Assembly (NCBI RefSeq): GCF_038050405.1 | Contig: NZ_CP150901.1 | Coordinates: forward strand, 3,224,001-3,288,000 | Direction of reading: 5' to 3' | DNA length: 64,000 bases | DNA from: Paraburkholderia sp. IMGN_8 | GTDB taxonomy: Bacteria > Pseudomonadota > Gammaproteobacteria > Burkholderiales > Burkholderiaceae | In this document: in pieces, positions 50,773-60,700 of the stretch | Position numbering within the stretch: the stretch's first letter is position 1 | Layout: each line of letters opens with the position of its first letter | Notes under the pieces: generated by a model | What the model saw: only the letters and a program-made list of their open reading frames with translations | Told to the model about the DNA's origin: nothing | Databases searched by the model: none | Program-made: the position numbers and the translations under genes

Positions 50773-52467
50773 CTACGGCACTACCCACGGACCGTCGGCG
50801 ACGAGCCGCATGCTGTCAGGCTCCGCAAACCGGACGATATAGCCGCCCTTGGACGCGAAGTGCTGCCCCGGCGCCAGCGTCAGGCGCGGATAGTAGCCAG
50901 TCAGGATGCGGCGTTCAAGCATGTCCTGGATACGCTCGATCAGATATTCCCTGCCGAATGCATCGACCATATGGCTGAGCGTCTCAGCAAGCAGGCCGCA
51001 CGCGAGATAGGTGTCCGCCTGGACCTGTGGGGCGACCATCGGAATTTTGCGGATCGAGAACCAGCCGAACGCATAGTCGACACGGACACGCCGACCGTCC
51101 GGCAAGTCGAACGGATACGCAAGGCGCGTGACGCCGCGCCAGCTCGCTGACAATGGCGCGTTATCCAGCCCGCCCAGCAGCCCCGACATGAACACCGTGT
51201 CCGATGGTGGCAGTGAACGGCCGAGCGCCGCGATGTCGGGCGGACGCAGCCACAGCACGAGCACGTCCTTACGCGAAATGCCATGCATGGCGCGCGCGAC
51301 GCTGGCGTCTCGTGCAAGAACGCGGTTCGCCACCGCAATGCCGTGCCCCTTCAATGCGGCGGCAAGCGCCTGTGCACCCTGCTCGCCGTTGTCGCCCGTG
51401 CGGTAGACCTGCCAGACTCTTGGCATCGCTTGCGGCGGCTTGCTGCCGGCTTCATCGAGAATCCGCCCGGCAAGCAGATCCGCCTCCAGCAGCACGCCCT
51501 TCGAGAAATAGACGGAGTAGAAATCGTGGTCGGTTTCGACCGGCACTTCCACATTGGGAAAGAGACAGGGCACGGCCTCCTGCTCGCAGAACTCGTGGAC
51601 CGGGGTCCAGTTCTTGCCCCCGAGTCCCGACAGCACCGCAAGCACCGGCTGCTCCGCCAGATAGCGCCTCAACTGTTCATGCCAGGTCGCCGGCGGGCCG
51701 CTCAGCTCCCACACATGCAGCTCCCAGCGTCGATTGACCATGAACATCATTTTGCGCGACGAGCGCAGTGGCGGCGTCGCGCCAAGCGGAAACACGTTCT
51801 TGTCATCGAAGTACTGCTTGAGCACATCGAGCATGCCGCGCCGTTTCACCGGGTCCGCATCGGGTGTAATGATCGTCGCGAAATGCAGCACCGTGTCCGT
51901 GACACCCGCCGGCGCGCGTCGATCGAGACGCTTCAGATAGCCGATCAGCGCTGCCATGTCGGTGTCGTTCAGCGTGTACTGCGGCATCAGATTGCTGAGC
52001 GGCTTGCCTTCCGAGTCGACCCCGTCGCGTATCGCCCTTGCGATCGTCGCGTCGGTGTAGGGCTCGCGATTGGTGCGCATGCCTGGAATGTAGGGTATGT
52101 CGAGATCGTCGGGGCTGTCCGCGCGAGGATGGACCAGATACCGGCCGGTGATCGGCGGGATGCTGGTCGTTCCCTCTCTGGAGCCGAGACCGCTGCGCCG
52201 ATGGCAATTCATACAGGCCGCTGCGGCGCCGCGCAGGTTCACGCCGCCGTCGTGCATCGCTTCGAGCGGTTCGCCCGAACCCAGCACACCTTTCTGGAAG
52301 ATCGCTTCCCCCGTGCTCGCTGTCGTGACCGGCGGCGCTGCGGGAGCACAGTTCGCCTTGCCCACCTGTACCATCAGCACGGCGAGCAACACGCATTGAA
52401 CGAGCGTGCGCGCCGCGCGCGGCCGCGCCCGCGCGATGGCTTCCCGGCTGCCCCAAGCGCAGTCCAT
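50773..52467 (-). CDS. cytochrome c fused to a periplasmic-binding-like domain
   Basis: A 564-residue exported protein. After a long signal (~1-41) comes a cytochrome c domain: haem site CMNCH (Cys85, Cys88, His89), likely axial Met in KPLSNLMPQYTLND, ending near IGYLKRLDRR (~180). From ~195 the chain resembles the two-lobed substrate-binding fold of branched-chain amino-acid type (FATIITPDADPVKRRGMLDVLKQYFDD, PVLAVLSGLGGKNW, AALKGHGIAVANRVLARDASVARAM). That suggests ligand-gated electron transfer or sensing. It starts two bases after the preceding stop. I know no named family for it. Confidence 0.75.
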   Translation of the reverse strand: MDCAWGSREAIARARPRAARTLVQCVLLAVLMVQVGKANCAPAAPPVTTASTGEAIFQKGVLGSGEPLEAMHDGGVNLRGAAAACMNCHRRSGLGSREGTTSIPPITGRYLVHPRADSPDDLDIPYIPGMRTNREPYTDATIARAIRDGVDSEGKPLSNLMPQYTLNDTDMAALIGYLKRLDRRAPAGVTDTVLHFATIITPDADPVKRRGMLDVLKQYFDDKNVFPLGATPPLRSSRKMMFMVNRRWELHVWELSGPPATWHEQLRRYLAEQPVLAVLSGLGGKNWTPVHEFCEQEAVPCLFPNVEVPVETDHDFYSVYFSKGVLLEADLLAGRILDEAGSKPPQAMPRVWQVYRTGDNGEQGAQALAAALKGHGIAVANRVLARDASVARAMHGISRKDVLVLWLRPPDIAALGRSLPPSDTVFMSGLLGGLDNAPLSASWRGVTRLAYPFDLPDGRRVRVDYAFGWFSIRKIPMVAPQVQADTYLACGLLAETLSHMVDAFGREYLIERIQDMLERRILTGYYPRLTLAPGQHFASKGGYIVRFAEPDSMRLVADGPWVVP

Positions 52468-52469
52468 GG

Positions 52470-53306
52470 CTACGGCGTCGGCCGGGTCATCGCGCGAAGC
52501 ACCGGCGGCGAGGCGCTGGCGTCGACCGACACCGAATTGCGGTGGCCCTGCGAGGCGGGCCTCGTGAACATCGCATCGTCCAGCGGCGGATTGAGCGATA
52601 ACTTGTCGATCGTCAGCTTGTCTCTCTTGCCGGAAGCCGCGGCGCCGCTTTCGATCGTGAACGGTATCTGCAAACCATCCACGTTCTTGTAGTCGCTGTA
52701 CTTCACTTCCACTGTGACCGGCCCGTGAGCGCCCCGCGCCTGGCGGTCATACTTCACATCCAGAAAGCTTTGCGCGTCGACCCACACATGACGGGTGACA
52801 CCGGAAGGCAGCTTCACGCCAAGGCGGTAGGCATCGTGTCCGTCGACCTTATCGGTACCGTCGAGCGTGACATCGACACCCTTCGCCTGATGGTCGATCA
52901 GCAAGCCGTCGATGACCTGCTCGTCATGCGCGGACTTCAACTCGTCCATCGTGTACGGCCGAAAATCTCCGTTGCCCATCACGCTCGGGCTCAGCTTCCA
53001 GCCCTGCCGGCCGTCGAATACCCGGATCGCCTTCTGGTTGAGCACGGTGATCTCGAAACGTGTCTTGTTCGGGCGCTTCAGCGCGAGCATGAACGGCAGA
53101 TCCTGCGCCGGGGCGTTCGCACTATCCACGTGCCCGACCCAGACCATCGTCTGAATCTTCCGCCATGCGTCGAGGCCGCCCCTCGCGGCGACGTTCTTCT
53201 CGACGATCTGGTCCGCGCTCAGATCGTGCTCCGCCGGTATCTGCTCGCTCGCGTACACCGCCACCGTCAGGCAGCCGACGAGCATCCACAATACGATTCT
53301 TGTCAT
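52470..53306 (-). CDS. LolA-like secreted protein, copy 2
   Basis: A 278-residue periplasmic protein with a signal peptide (~1-20). The motif ADQIVEKNVAARGGLDAWRKI opens a domain like outer-membrane-lipoprotein-sorting (LolA/LolB-like) folds: FMLALKRPNKTRFEI, IRVFDGRQGWKLSP, GHDAYRLGVKLPSG, HVWVDAQSFLDVKYD. It is about 40% similar by eye to the next gene upstream (53334). Its ligand, possibly a lipid or apolar cofactor, is unknown. It lies directly between its paralogue and the cytochrome fusion gene. Confidence 0.75.
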   Translation of the reverse strand: MTRIVLWMLVGCLTVAVYASEQIPAEHDLSADQIVEKNVAARGGLDAWRKIQTMVWVGHVDSANAPAQDLPFMLALKRPNKTRFEITVLNQKAIRVFDGRQGWKLSPSVMGNGDFRPYTMDELKSAHDEQVIDGLLIDHQAKGVDVTLDGTDKVDGHDAYRLGVKLPSGVTRHVWVDAQSFLDVKYDRQARGAHGPVTVEVKYSDYKNVDGLQIPFTIESGAAASGKRDKLTIDKLSLNPPLDDAMFTRPASQGHRNSVSVDASASPPVLRAMTRPTP

Positions 53307-53333
53307 GGCCGTGAACCTCGCACGGATGTTCGG

Positions 53334-54152
53334 CTAGTGGCTCGGCACCTTGGCCATAGCCAGTTGCGGTTTCGCAAACAGGGTGTCGTCCGTTGGCGGA
53401 TTCACCTTGACATGCTCGATCGTCAACTTGTGCGGCTGTTTGCCGCCGGTGACAACGGTCTCCAGCGTGTGCGGCACGACGAGCCCACTTTCTTTCCGGT
53501 AATCGCGATAGAAGATGGCGACGTCGTGCATCTTGCCGTCGAGCTTGCGCGGTTCGCCGTCGATCTTAAGTTCCAGAAAGCTGCTTGCGTCGATCCAGAT
53601 GCGGCGTGACACATGGTCTTTTGTCGTCAGCTTCAGGACGTACGCGCGATGCCCTTCCACCTGTTCCATGCCCAGCGCCTCGACCCGCGAGCCCTTGCTC
53701 GCATAGTCGATCAGCGGCCCGTCCAGTTCAGCCGACGTCGCAGCCGATTTGGCCTCCGCAGGCGTATAGGGCTCGACTTCATCGCGTCCGAGGAAAGGCC
53801 TGACTTTCCAGCCCTGCGCGCCGTCGTAGACCTGATAGGCCGCCTTCTCGTTGAAGCGAACCTCGAATCGACTCTTGTGCGGCCGCTTCAACGTCATCGT
53901 GAACGGCAGCTTGGTGTTCTTCGTGCCGCCGGCCTCGATCTGCCCCGTCATCGTCATTGCATTGACCGCGTGCCACGCCTGAAGCCCGCCGCGTGCCGCC
54001 ACGTTCCGCTCGACGATCTGCGCCGCACTCAGATGACTCGCCGCCGCGGCCTGAGCCGTTCCTGCGGTCGAGGCCGCGAACGCAACCGGGCCGGATGCCA
54101 GAACACCCGCCACAGAGGCTGCGGAGAGCGCCATCAAAAGAAACCGGGTCAT
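53334..54152 (-). CDS. LolA-like secreted protein, copy 1
   Basis: A 272-residue periplasmic protein with a signal peptide (~1-27) and the domain opening AAQIVERNVAARGGLQAWHAV. Matching segments with its neighbour are FTMTLKRPHKSRFEVRF, YQVYDGAQGWKVRP, GHRAYVLKL, IWIDASSFLELKIDG and VPHTLETV. The pair looks like a tandem duplication. GGGGAGG before the ATG is a strong ribosome site. It may bind lipids or help fold or localise the outer-membrane proteins of the cluster; this is inference. Confidence 0.75.
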   Translation of the reverse strand: MTRFLLMALSAASVAGVLASGPVAFAASTAGTAQAAAASHLSAAQIVERNVAARGGLQAWHAVNAMTMTGQIEAGGTKNTKLPFTMTLKRPHKSRFEVRFNEKAAYQVYDGAQGWKVRPFLGRDEVEPYTPAEAKSAATSAELDGPLIDYASKGSRVEALGMEQVEGHRAYVLKLTTKDHVSRRIWIDASSFLELKIDGEPRKLDGKMHDVAIFYRDYRKESGLVVPHTLETVVTGGKQPHKLTIEHVKVNPPTDDTLFAKPQLAMAKVPSH

Positions 54153-54194
54153 GAGTCACCTCCCCTATTTATGTAGCAGATCGCTGTTCCGCGA

Positions 54195-54695
54195 TCATTC
54201 GACAATCAGTCCGTCGATATGGAGCGAGCCGACGAATACGTCGACGCGGTCCCCCGCCTTGATCGGATTGCCCTTGTTGGAAAACACCATCCAGTATTCC
54301 TGACCGACTTCCAGTGGACCGGTCTGGCGCAGTTGGCCGATCTTGTCCATCACCGGAATCTCGAGCAACGCATGGCTCGCTTGCCCGTACAGATAGGCAG
54401 TCGCGGTCTTCTCGCCGAGCAGATGCGCCGCCACCGGATCGGTCACGCGGTAGCTGAAGCGAATCAGATTGCCCGACGCCGTGCGGCGCACGCTCAGGTT
54501 GTCGATGCCCTTCATCAGCCCGTAGTAGTTCTTCGCGTGCTGCGACATGCTCACGGGCAAATACGGCGAGTGCCTGGGCGTGGACGCCGCCGGTGCGCCC
54601 GGCTGGGCCGCGATCGCCTGAACCACGGTCGCGGCCAGACAGACGCTGCTCGCGAACAGCACCGCCGGCGGCATCGAGAGGGATCGAAGTTTCAT
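54195..54695 (-). CDS. small secreted protein of unknown function
   Basis: A 166-residue protein with a signal peptide (~1-30). The mature part is a compact beta-rich domain (IRFSYRVTDPVAAHLLGEKTATAYLY, LEVGQEYWMVFSNKGNPIKAGDRVDVFVG). I recognise no family. It is encoded 13 bases after the 2779-residue protein and 42 bases before the LolA-like pair, so it belongs to the same transcript. No cysteines or haem motif remain in the mature part. Confidence 0.7.
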   Translation of the reverse strand: MKLRSLSMPPAVLFASSVCLAATVVQAIAAQPGAPAASTPRHSPYLPVSMSQHAKNYYGLMKGIDNLSVRRTASGNLIRFSYRVTDPVAAHLLGEKTATAYLYGQASHALLEIPVMDKIGQLRQTGPLEVGQEYWMVFSNKGNPIKAGDRVDVFVGSLHIDGLIVE

Positions 54696-54708
54696 TGCAG
54701 CATCCCCC

Positions 54709-57700
54709 TCAGCGTAAGAGCGCCGGCAGCGCTTGCGCCGGATTCAGCGGCGGCGTTCCGGGTAGTTGCGGCACCCCGCCGGGCAGCTGCGGCGCTCCGC
54801 CGGGCAGGATCCCGCCAAGGTTCGGCGCCAGTCCTGGCAACAGGCCGAACAGACCGCCCGATTGGCTCCCCAATGCGAGCGGATAGATCGGAGCTCCGCC
54901 GAACACCGGCAACTCAACCGCACCGATGTCGTATCCGAAGCCTTGCGGCCGCGACGTGCCGAAGATGTCATGATCCGGCGCACCGGCTGACGTACCGTGA
55001 TCGATTGCCGGCGATCCGGCCTTGATCGAGTAGTTGCCCAGCAGTACGTTGCTGCCCGACTTGCGCGCTTCGTTGAACAGCGACAGCGGACCGTACGACA
55101 TGTTGATCCACTGATTGCCTTCATCCGGCGTCGCCGACGGCATCAGGGTGAACAGCGGATTCGGAAGAACCGTATCCGAAATGCCCGGGGGCACCGCGAT
55201 GCCGATCCCGCCCGCTTCCGGCGGCACACGCGAACCATTGCAGTACTGGCGCACCACCGCCGGATTCAACCCGCTGTTGTGCGCCCCCGGGTAGTCGCCG
55301 GCATCGGTCAGAATCGAGTACTGCGGGCTCATCGACATACCGGCCTGACGGTTGCTGGCCGAGGTGTCGCCAAACGCGCCGATATCCCAGTAGACCGCAT
55401 TCGGATCGCAATAGCCCGTCGCCTTGCCGGCCTGATTCAAGGACGGATTCAACGCGACCGCGTTCTGCAGGCCCGCTATGTTCGGATTCGGCCCTCCCAC
55501 CGTGATATAGAACGTGCGGTTCTGCCAGAACAGATTGTTGGTCAGCACCGGGTTCGAGAACGTCGTGCAGTTGGGCTGACCTGTCGGGCACACCACTCCC
55601 GGGTTGGTGAACGCGGCAATGAAGTTCGACGTATGGCGCGCGGTCTCCAGCCCAGCCGGTTGGTATTGCGACGTCGTGATCGGGTTGCAGGTCGTTTCCG
55701 CTCCCACCGTCGTGCAGTTCGGCGGCCCGACATTGGCCTGCGTGGCGGCAGACGTGTTGAAGAGCACGCCCGCCGACGCCGTGGCGTCGTTGGAGACAAC
55801 CGTGTTGTTGACGAAGTTCACCCGCACCGCATCCTGCAGCGAGACGCCGCCTCCCGCCCACCCGGCCACGTTGTCCGCGATGATGTTGTTGATCACGCTA
55901 ACCTGATACCACGCGTCCCGGTTGCTGGGGCTGCGCTGCACATCGGTGCCGTTGACGTTCTGCAGCCGCAGGCCACCGCCCTTGCCGCTTTCCGCCGTAT
56001 TGCCGACGATCAGGTTGCCGTCGATCTGGAGGCCAGGGCCCACGCCATCCGAAAGCTGAGGCGCACAATCGATGTCCGTGGTCTGGTTCTCGCAGAAGGT
56101 GCCGTCAGGAGGCACGCCCTGGGCGATCACACCGCCCCCATAGGTGGGCAGCGTCGGGTTGTTGCTCTGGTTGAACAGCACCCAGTTGTGCGAGATGTCG
56201 CCGTTATAGCTGAAGCCGAAGTGCGCGATACCGCCGCCGTCGCCACTGCTTATGTTGCCGCAGACCCAGTTGTAGTTGAAGTGATAGTAGTCGGCACCTG
56301 TGCAGAAGGTCACACCGCCCGCGGACGAAGGCGTGGTCGAGTTGATTTCGTCGCCGTACGAAGCGTTCGACGTGACCGCGTTGTTGTGCACGTTCACATA
56401 CGCGTTGAACTCGAACGGCTGCTGAGTCACGCCATCCGCGCCAATGGTCCCGTCAGGCGTTTCGACCTGGCCCACCGTGATACCGCCCGTGAGCGTCCCT
56501 GCGTTGGCGAAGACACGGTTGTTCGAGACCTCCGTGTAATGGTTCCAGCCGTGCAGGAAGATCCCGCCGCCGCCCTGCGAGCTGTTGGTGAAGGTCATAC
56601 CGTCGATCCGCGACGGATTGCACAGGAAGTTGCTCGGGTACGTCGTGCAATCCGCGGGGCTGTTCGTGAGCGGCGCGCAGATGCCGTTCGCGGTGCAGTT
56701 CGGATCGGCTTGCAGCACGCCGCCCACCAGCACGTCCTTCACGCCTTTGCCGAGAACGGTGATGGCCGCACCTTCATACGCGCCCATCAGCGTCGGTTCG
56801 ATCAGCAGTTCGGCCAGATTGCCGTTGAGGTTGAAGTCCCAACCGGAGATCGGTTCGAACGGGATCCCGTCGACCTGGCGCTGCATCGCCGTCGAACAGG
56901 AATACGTGCCGGTCGGATCGTACGGATTGCTCGCCGAGATCAGGCCGCCGTTCAATGCGTCGCCGAAGAGACAGCCAACCTGCCTGCGCCACGGGTCCAT
57001 CTTGCCCGACGGATGCGTGTTCGCGTTGACGGTCACTGACGTCGCGCCGACACCTTGCAGCCGGACCGGCTTCCACATGAGCAGCATTTCGTTATAGACA
57101 CCTGGGCCGACGACGATCATGTCGCCCGGGGTGGCGTTGTCGATCGCGGTCTGGATCGCGTTGTTCGTGGCGTTCTCGCCGTTCACGTAGGTCGGCGCCT
57201 TGCCGCCGACCGTGACGGTGACCGTATCGATCGAGCGCTTGCCGTTGGCGGCCGTGATGACGAGTTCACCGCACTTCGCAGGCGACGCGTTGCTTTGCTG
57301 GAGCGGGCAGTTCATCTGCGGCCCGATCAACGGAACCGGCGCCTGCGGCAGCACCGTAATCTGCTTATCGGTCCATGAAGTCACCACTGCCGGCACGCCG
57401 CCGATCGTGACCGATGACCTGTCATCCCTTTCACCGAAGCCATAGTGGCGCGTGATGAACTTCTCGTTGAACGGCGCCTTGGTCGCGCTCGGTCCCGTGT
57501 ACGCGTGGTTCGGCACCTGCTGGTTGCCCTGAGCCTTGATCGTCAGCGTGTGGCCGAGGCCGAACTGGCTGATCCACGGTCCCGCGCCGCCGCCGCTCGA
57601 GTCGCCGGTGACGCTGGCGATCGCAGGCGTGGCATCCGGGTACGCGCAGTCAGGCTGGTCGTAGCCTTCCGCGAAGGCCGAGACCGGCACCACTGGCGTA

Positions 57701-60700
57701 TCCATATACTGGGTCTGCCCTGGCATGAACGGAATCTCGTAACAGAACTGGCTGTACGCCGGGTTGAACAGGGGATCGCGAATCGTCTGGCCAGGATGCG
57801 CCGGGTCGGGCATATCCGGGTCGTTCATGCAGGCGACCATCATCGTCGGCGCATAGCCGGTCGGGTTCGGCGGGTTGACTTGCCAGGTCGAATAGTTCAA
57901 CCCGTTGAAGATGCCCCACTGATCCGAATACGTGCGAGCGACTTCGTTGCCGGAAAAATCCTTCATCGAGATCGGTACGTTCGGTACCGCGAACTTTTCG
58001 CCGAATTGCGGCGAATACGGATCGAACTCCGAAGAGAAGTCATCCAGCATGAAGCCGGTGTAGTGCGCGGCCACGTGCGTCGAACTGAAGATCCAGAACT
58101 TCGTCAGCACTGTCGCCTGGTTCGTCAGGTTCACTTCCTTGCGGTCGCACAGGTGCCGCGAGGCGCCCGCGAACGGCGCGACTTCCTGCACTTCCGGGAA
58201 AATGCTCATGTAGTCGGGCACGATGCGCAGCGCACCGACGCAAGGCCAGGAGGTTTCGACGCTGCCCGTGTCGCCCTCACCCCGGGAGTACGTGGTGGAT
58301 CCGAGATTCGTGGTCGGATTCTGCGCATTGTTCCGGTTGTAGGTGGCGTTCATCGCAGCCTGGTCGGGCAGGATGAAGATGGCGCCAATGCCGCCGAACT
58401 GCTGTGTCACAGGCGCGATGTAGTTGTCGCCGATCAGGATGTTCTTGTCCTCCTCCTTCACCAGTTCGTAGCCCGGCGGCACGATCACTTCGACCACATA
58501 CTTGCCGGCAGGCAGCATCTTCGTGCCATCGCCTGAAGGATTCGCCACGCAAACCGTGCAGTTTGTCGCGGTCGGCTTGCCGGTAGTCGGATCCCTGCCC
58601 GTCACGCTGGGGAATTTGTACATACCGTCGTACGGCGCCGGCTGCAGCTGGTTGAACGCGTGCATGCCGTCGTAGCACTTGAACTGCGAATGCGCCGGCA
58701 ACGCACGATGGTGCGGGTCGAGCCACTGGGTAGTGTCCTTCAGCGTGAAGAAGAACGGGTCGTTTGTCTCCTGTCCCGGACAGTTCATGTTCGGGACACC
58801 GTCCGAGCGGAAGCCCTGTGCCCAGTCATCCCAGCTGGCGGTCTTGGTCGTGTCCACCAGCTTCAGGCTGGTGGTGCCGTCCTTCGCGGTGCCCTCCTGA
58901 TACAGATTCACCGTGACGTTCGGCACGTTAGGCGTCCACTTCGTGTGGATCAACAGCGAAGGATCGTCGAACGGCCGCGTCGATGCATAGATGACTTCGC
59001 CCCGGATGCCGCCGTTTTCATTCGCGCCGAACGGCGCCTTGCCGAACTCGATAAAAGAGCTCTGCCCCGAGAAGCCCTGCCAACCCATCGTGGTCACCCA
59101 CGGCGGATCGACTCTGCCGGTCGACGGGTTCGTGCCCGAGCGGTCCTTGCAGTCCGCATCGTTGCAATACACCGCGCCCGGCACGCGCAGGTTCGTCGGC
59201 AGATGCGCCGTCGCCGATTCCAGCGTGTTGGCGTAGTTGGCGGCAATGGTCGACGTGCCCCCGCCAGGCGTGCCGTCGGGTGGACCGCCCGCGTCATAGA
59301 CGACGTGGACGCCCGTCTGCTTGAACCGCGTCTCGTCGGTGTCGACGACGTACCAGTTGAACAACGGGAACACTTCGTTGAACGTCGCGTAGCCGTTCAG
59401 GTCGGTGATGTTGAAATTCGAATAGCTGCCGTCGCGGAAGCGGATATTGGTTGAAAGCAGCCCGAGCGGTGGGGAACTCGACGTCGAGACGCCGGAGCCG
59501 GTCGTGTCCAGGAAGGTCCGGGTGTAGAGATTCGTGTGCCACTGGAGCACCGAAAGATCCCCGACATCCACGGTCTGGCCGTTCGCCAGCTTGACCGCCG
59601 TCGCGAGCCCATCGACGATCTGATCGTTCCATTGATCGAAGATCGTGATTCTGAACGTGCCAGGGGGCAGGCCGCTAAAGCTGAACCTTCCATCGGCATC
59701 GCACTTGGTGAACGCAATATCCTCGCTGTCCGGATCGCCGACGCTGACGTAGCACTGGGTGAAACCCAGCGAGGTGCGCGAGCCACTGCCGTAGAGGTTC
59801 TCGTTCGGCGGACGGCTGTAGTGCAGGTTCGTTACCCTGCCCTTGATCCCGTTGTTGCACGTCGCAGCTGCGGCACCTGTGCAGAGGAGCGGCAGGCGGG
59901 CATTGATGATTTTCGGATTGGCAAAGCCGATCGAGACGTGAAAGCCCGCCGGTCCGAACTCCTGGAAGTATGCCGGGCCGCCGATCTTGACGAACGCGTC
60001 GTGGCCCTTCTGTCCGTCCAGCGTGTTCGTCTGCAGCCATTCCTCGCCTCTGCCGATTCTGTCGGCTGCCGGCGTCGCGACGATGCCGTACCGGCCGGGC
60101 ATCAGGTTGGCAATGATGGCCTGGCCGACGAGCGGCGACAGCGTCTTGCCATCCGACTCGTATTTCGGGCAGGTCGGGATCATGCCGACCATGCCATCAC
60201 TGCTGATGAGCTGTCCGGTGACCGGGTCGAATGTATCGGCCTGCCGTGATATCGGGCACGCATCGAGCCCCGTCACGGGATCCTTGGTCCCCTGCAACGA
60301 ATTGGACAGCGGCATGTTGAACATGTCGTAACTCATCTGTCCGGTCGGGTCGCCGGTTTGCCCCGCGTCGTCCCAGAGCTTGATTTCGAACCCGCCGAGT
60401 CCCGGCTCGCGGGCTGTACCGAGCACGTCGGTTCCGCCGCTGACGTCCACCTCTCCATTGAGCGGGGCGTCGTCCTCGAAGACGAACACCGAGACCTTCG
60501 CTGTCGGGACCGGCGTTTCTGTTACCAGCACTTTGACGTCGGGCCTGCTGGCCTGTCCGGCCGGGACCGGCGGGATCGGCGCGCCGCCCATGGTGTGGCC
60601 GCACTTGCCCGTGCCCGGCGCAAAATCCGCGCCGCCGGGACCCGACTTGCAGTCCTTGGCGATATCGAACTGTCTCGTCGGCCCAGTGGGGTTCTTCGGA

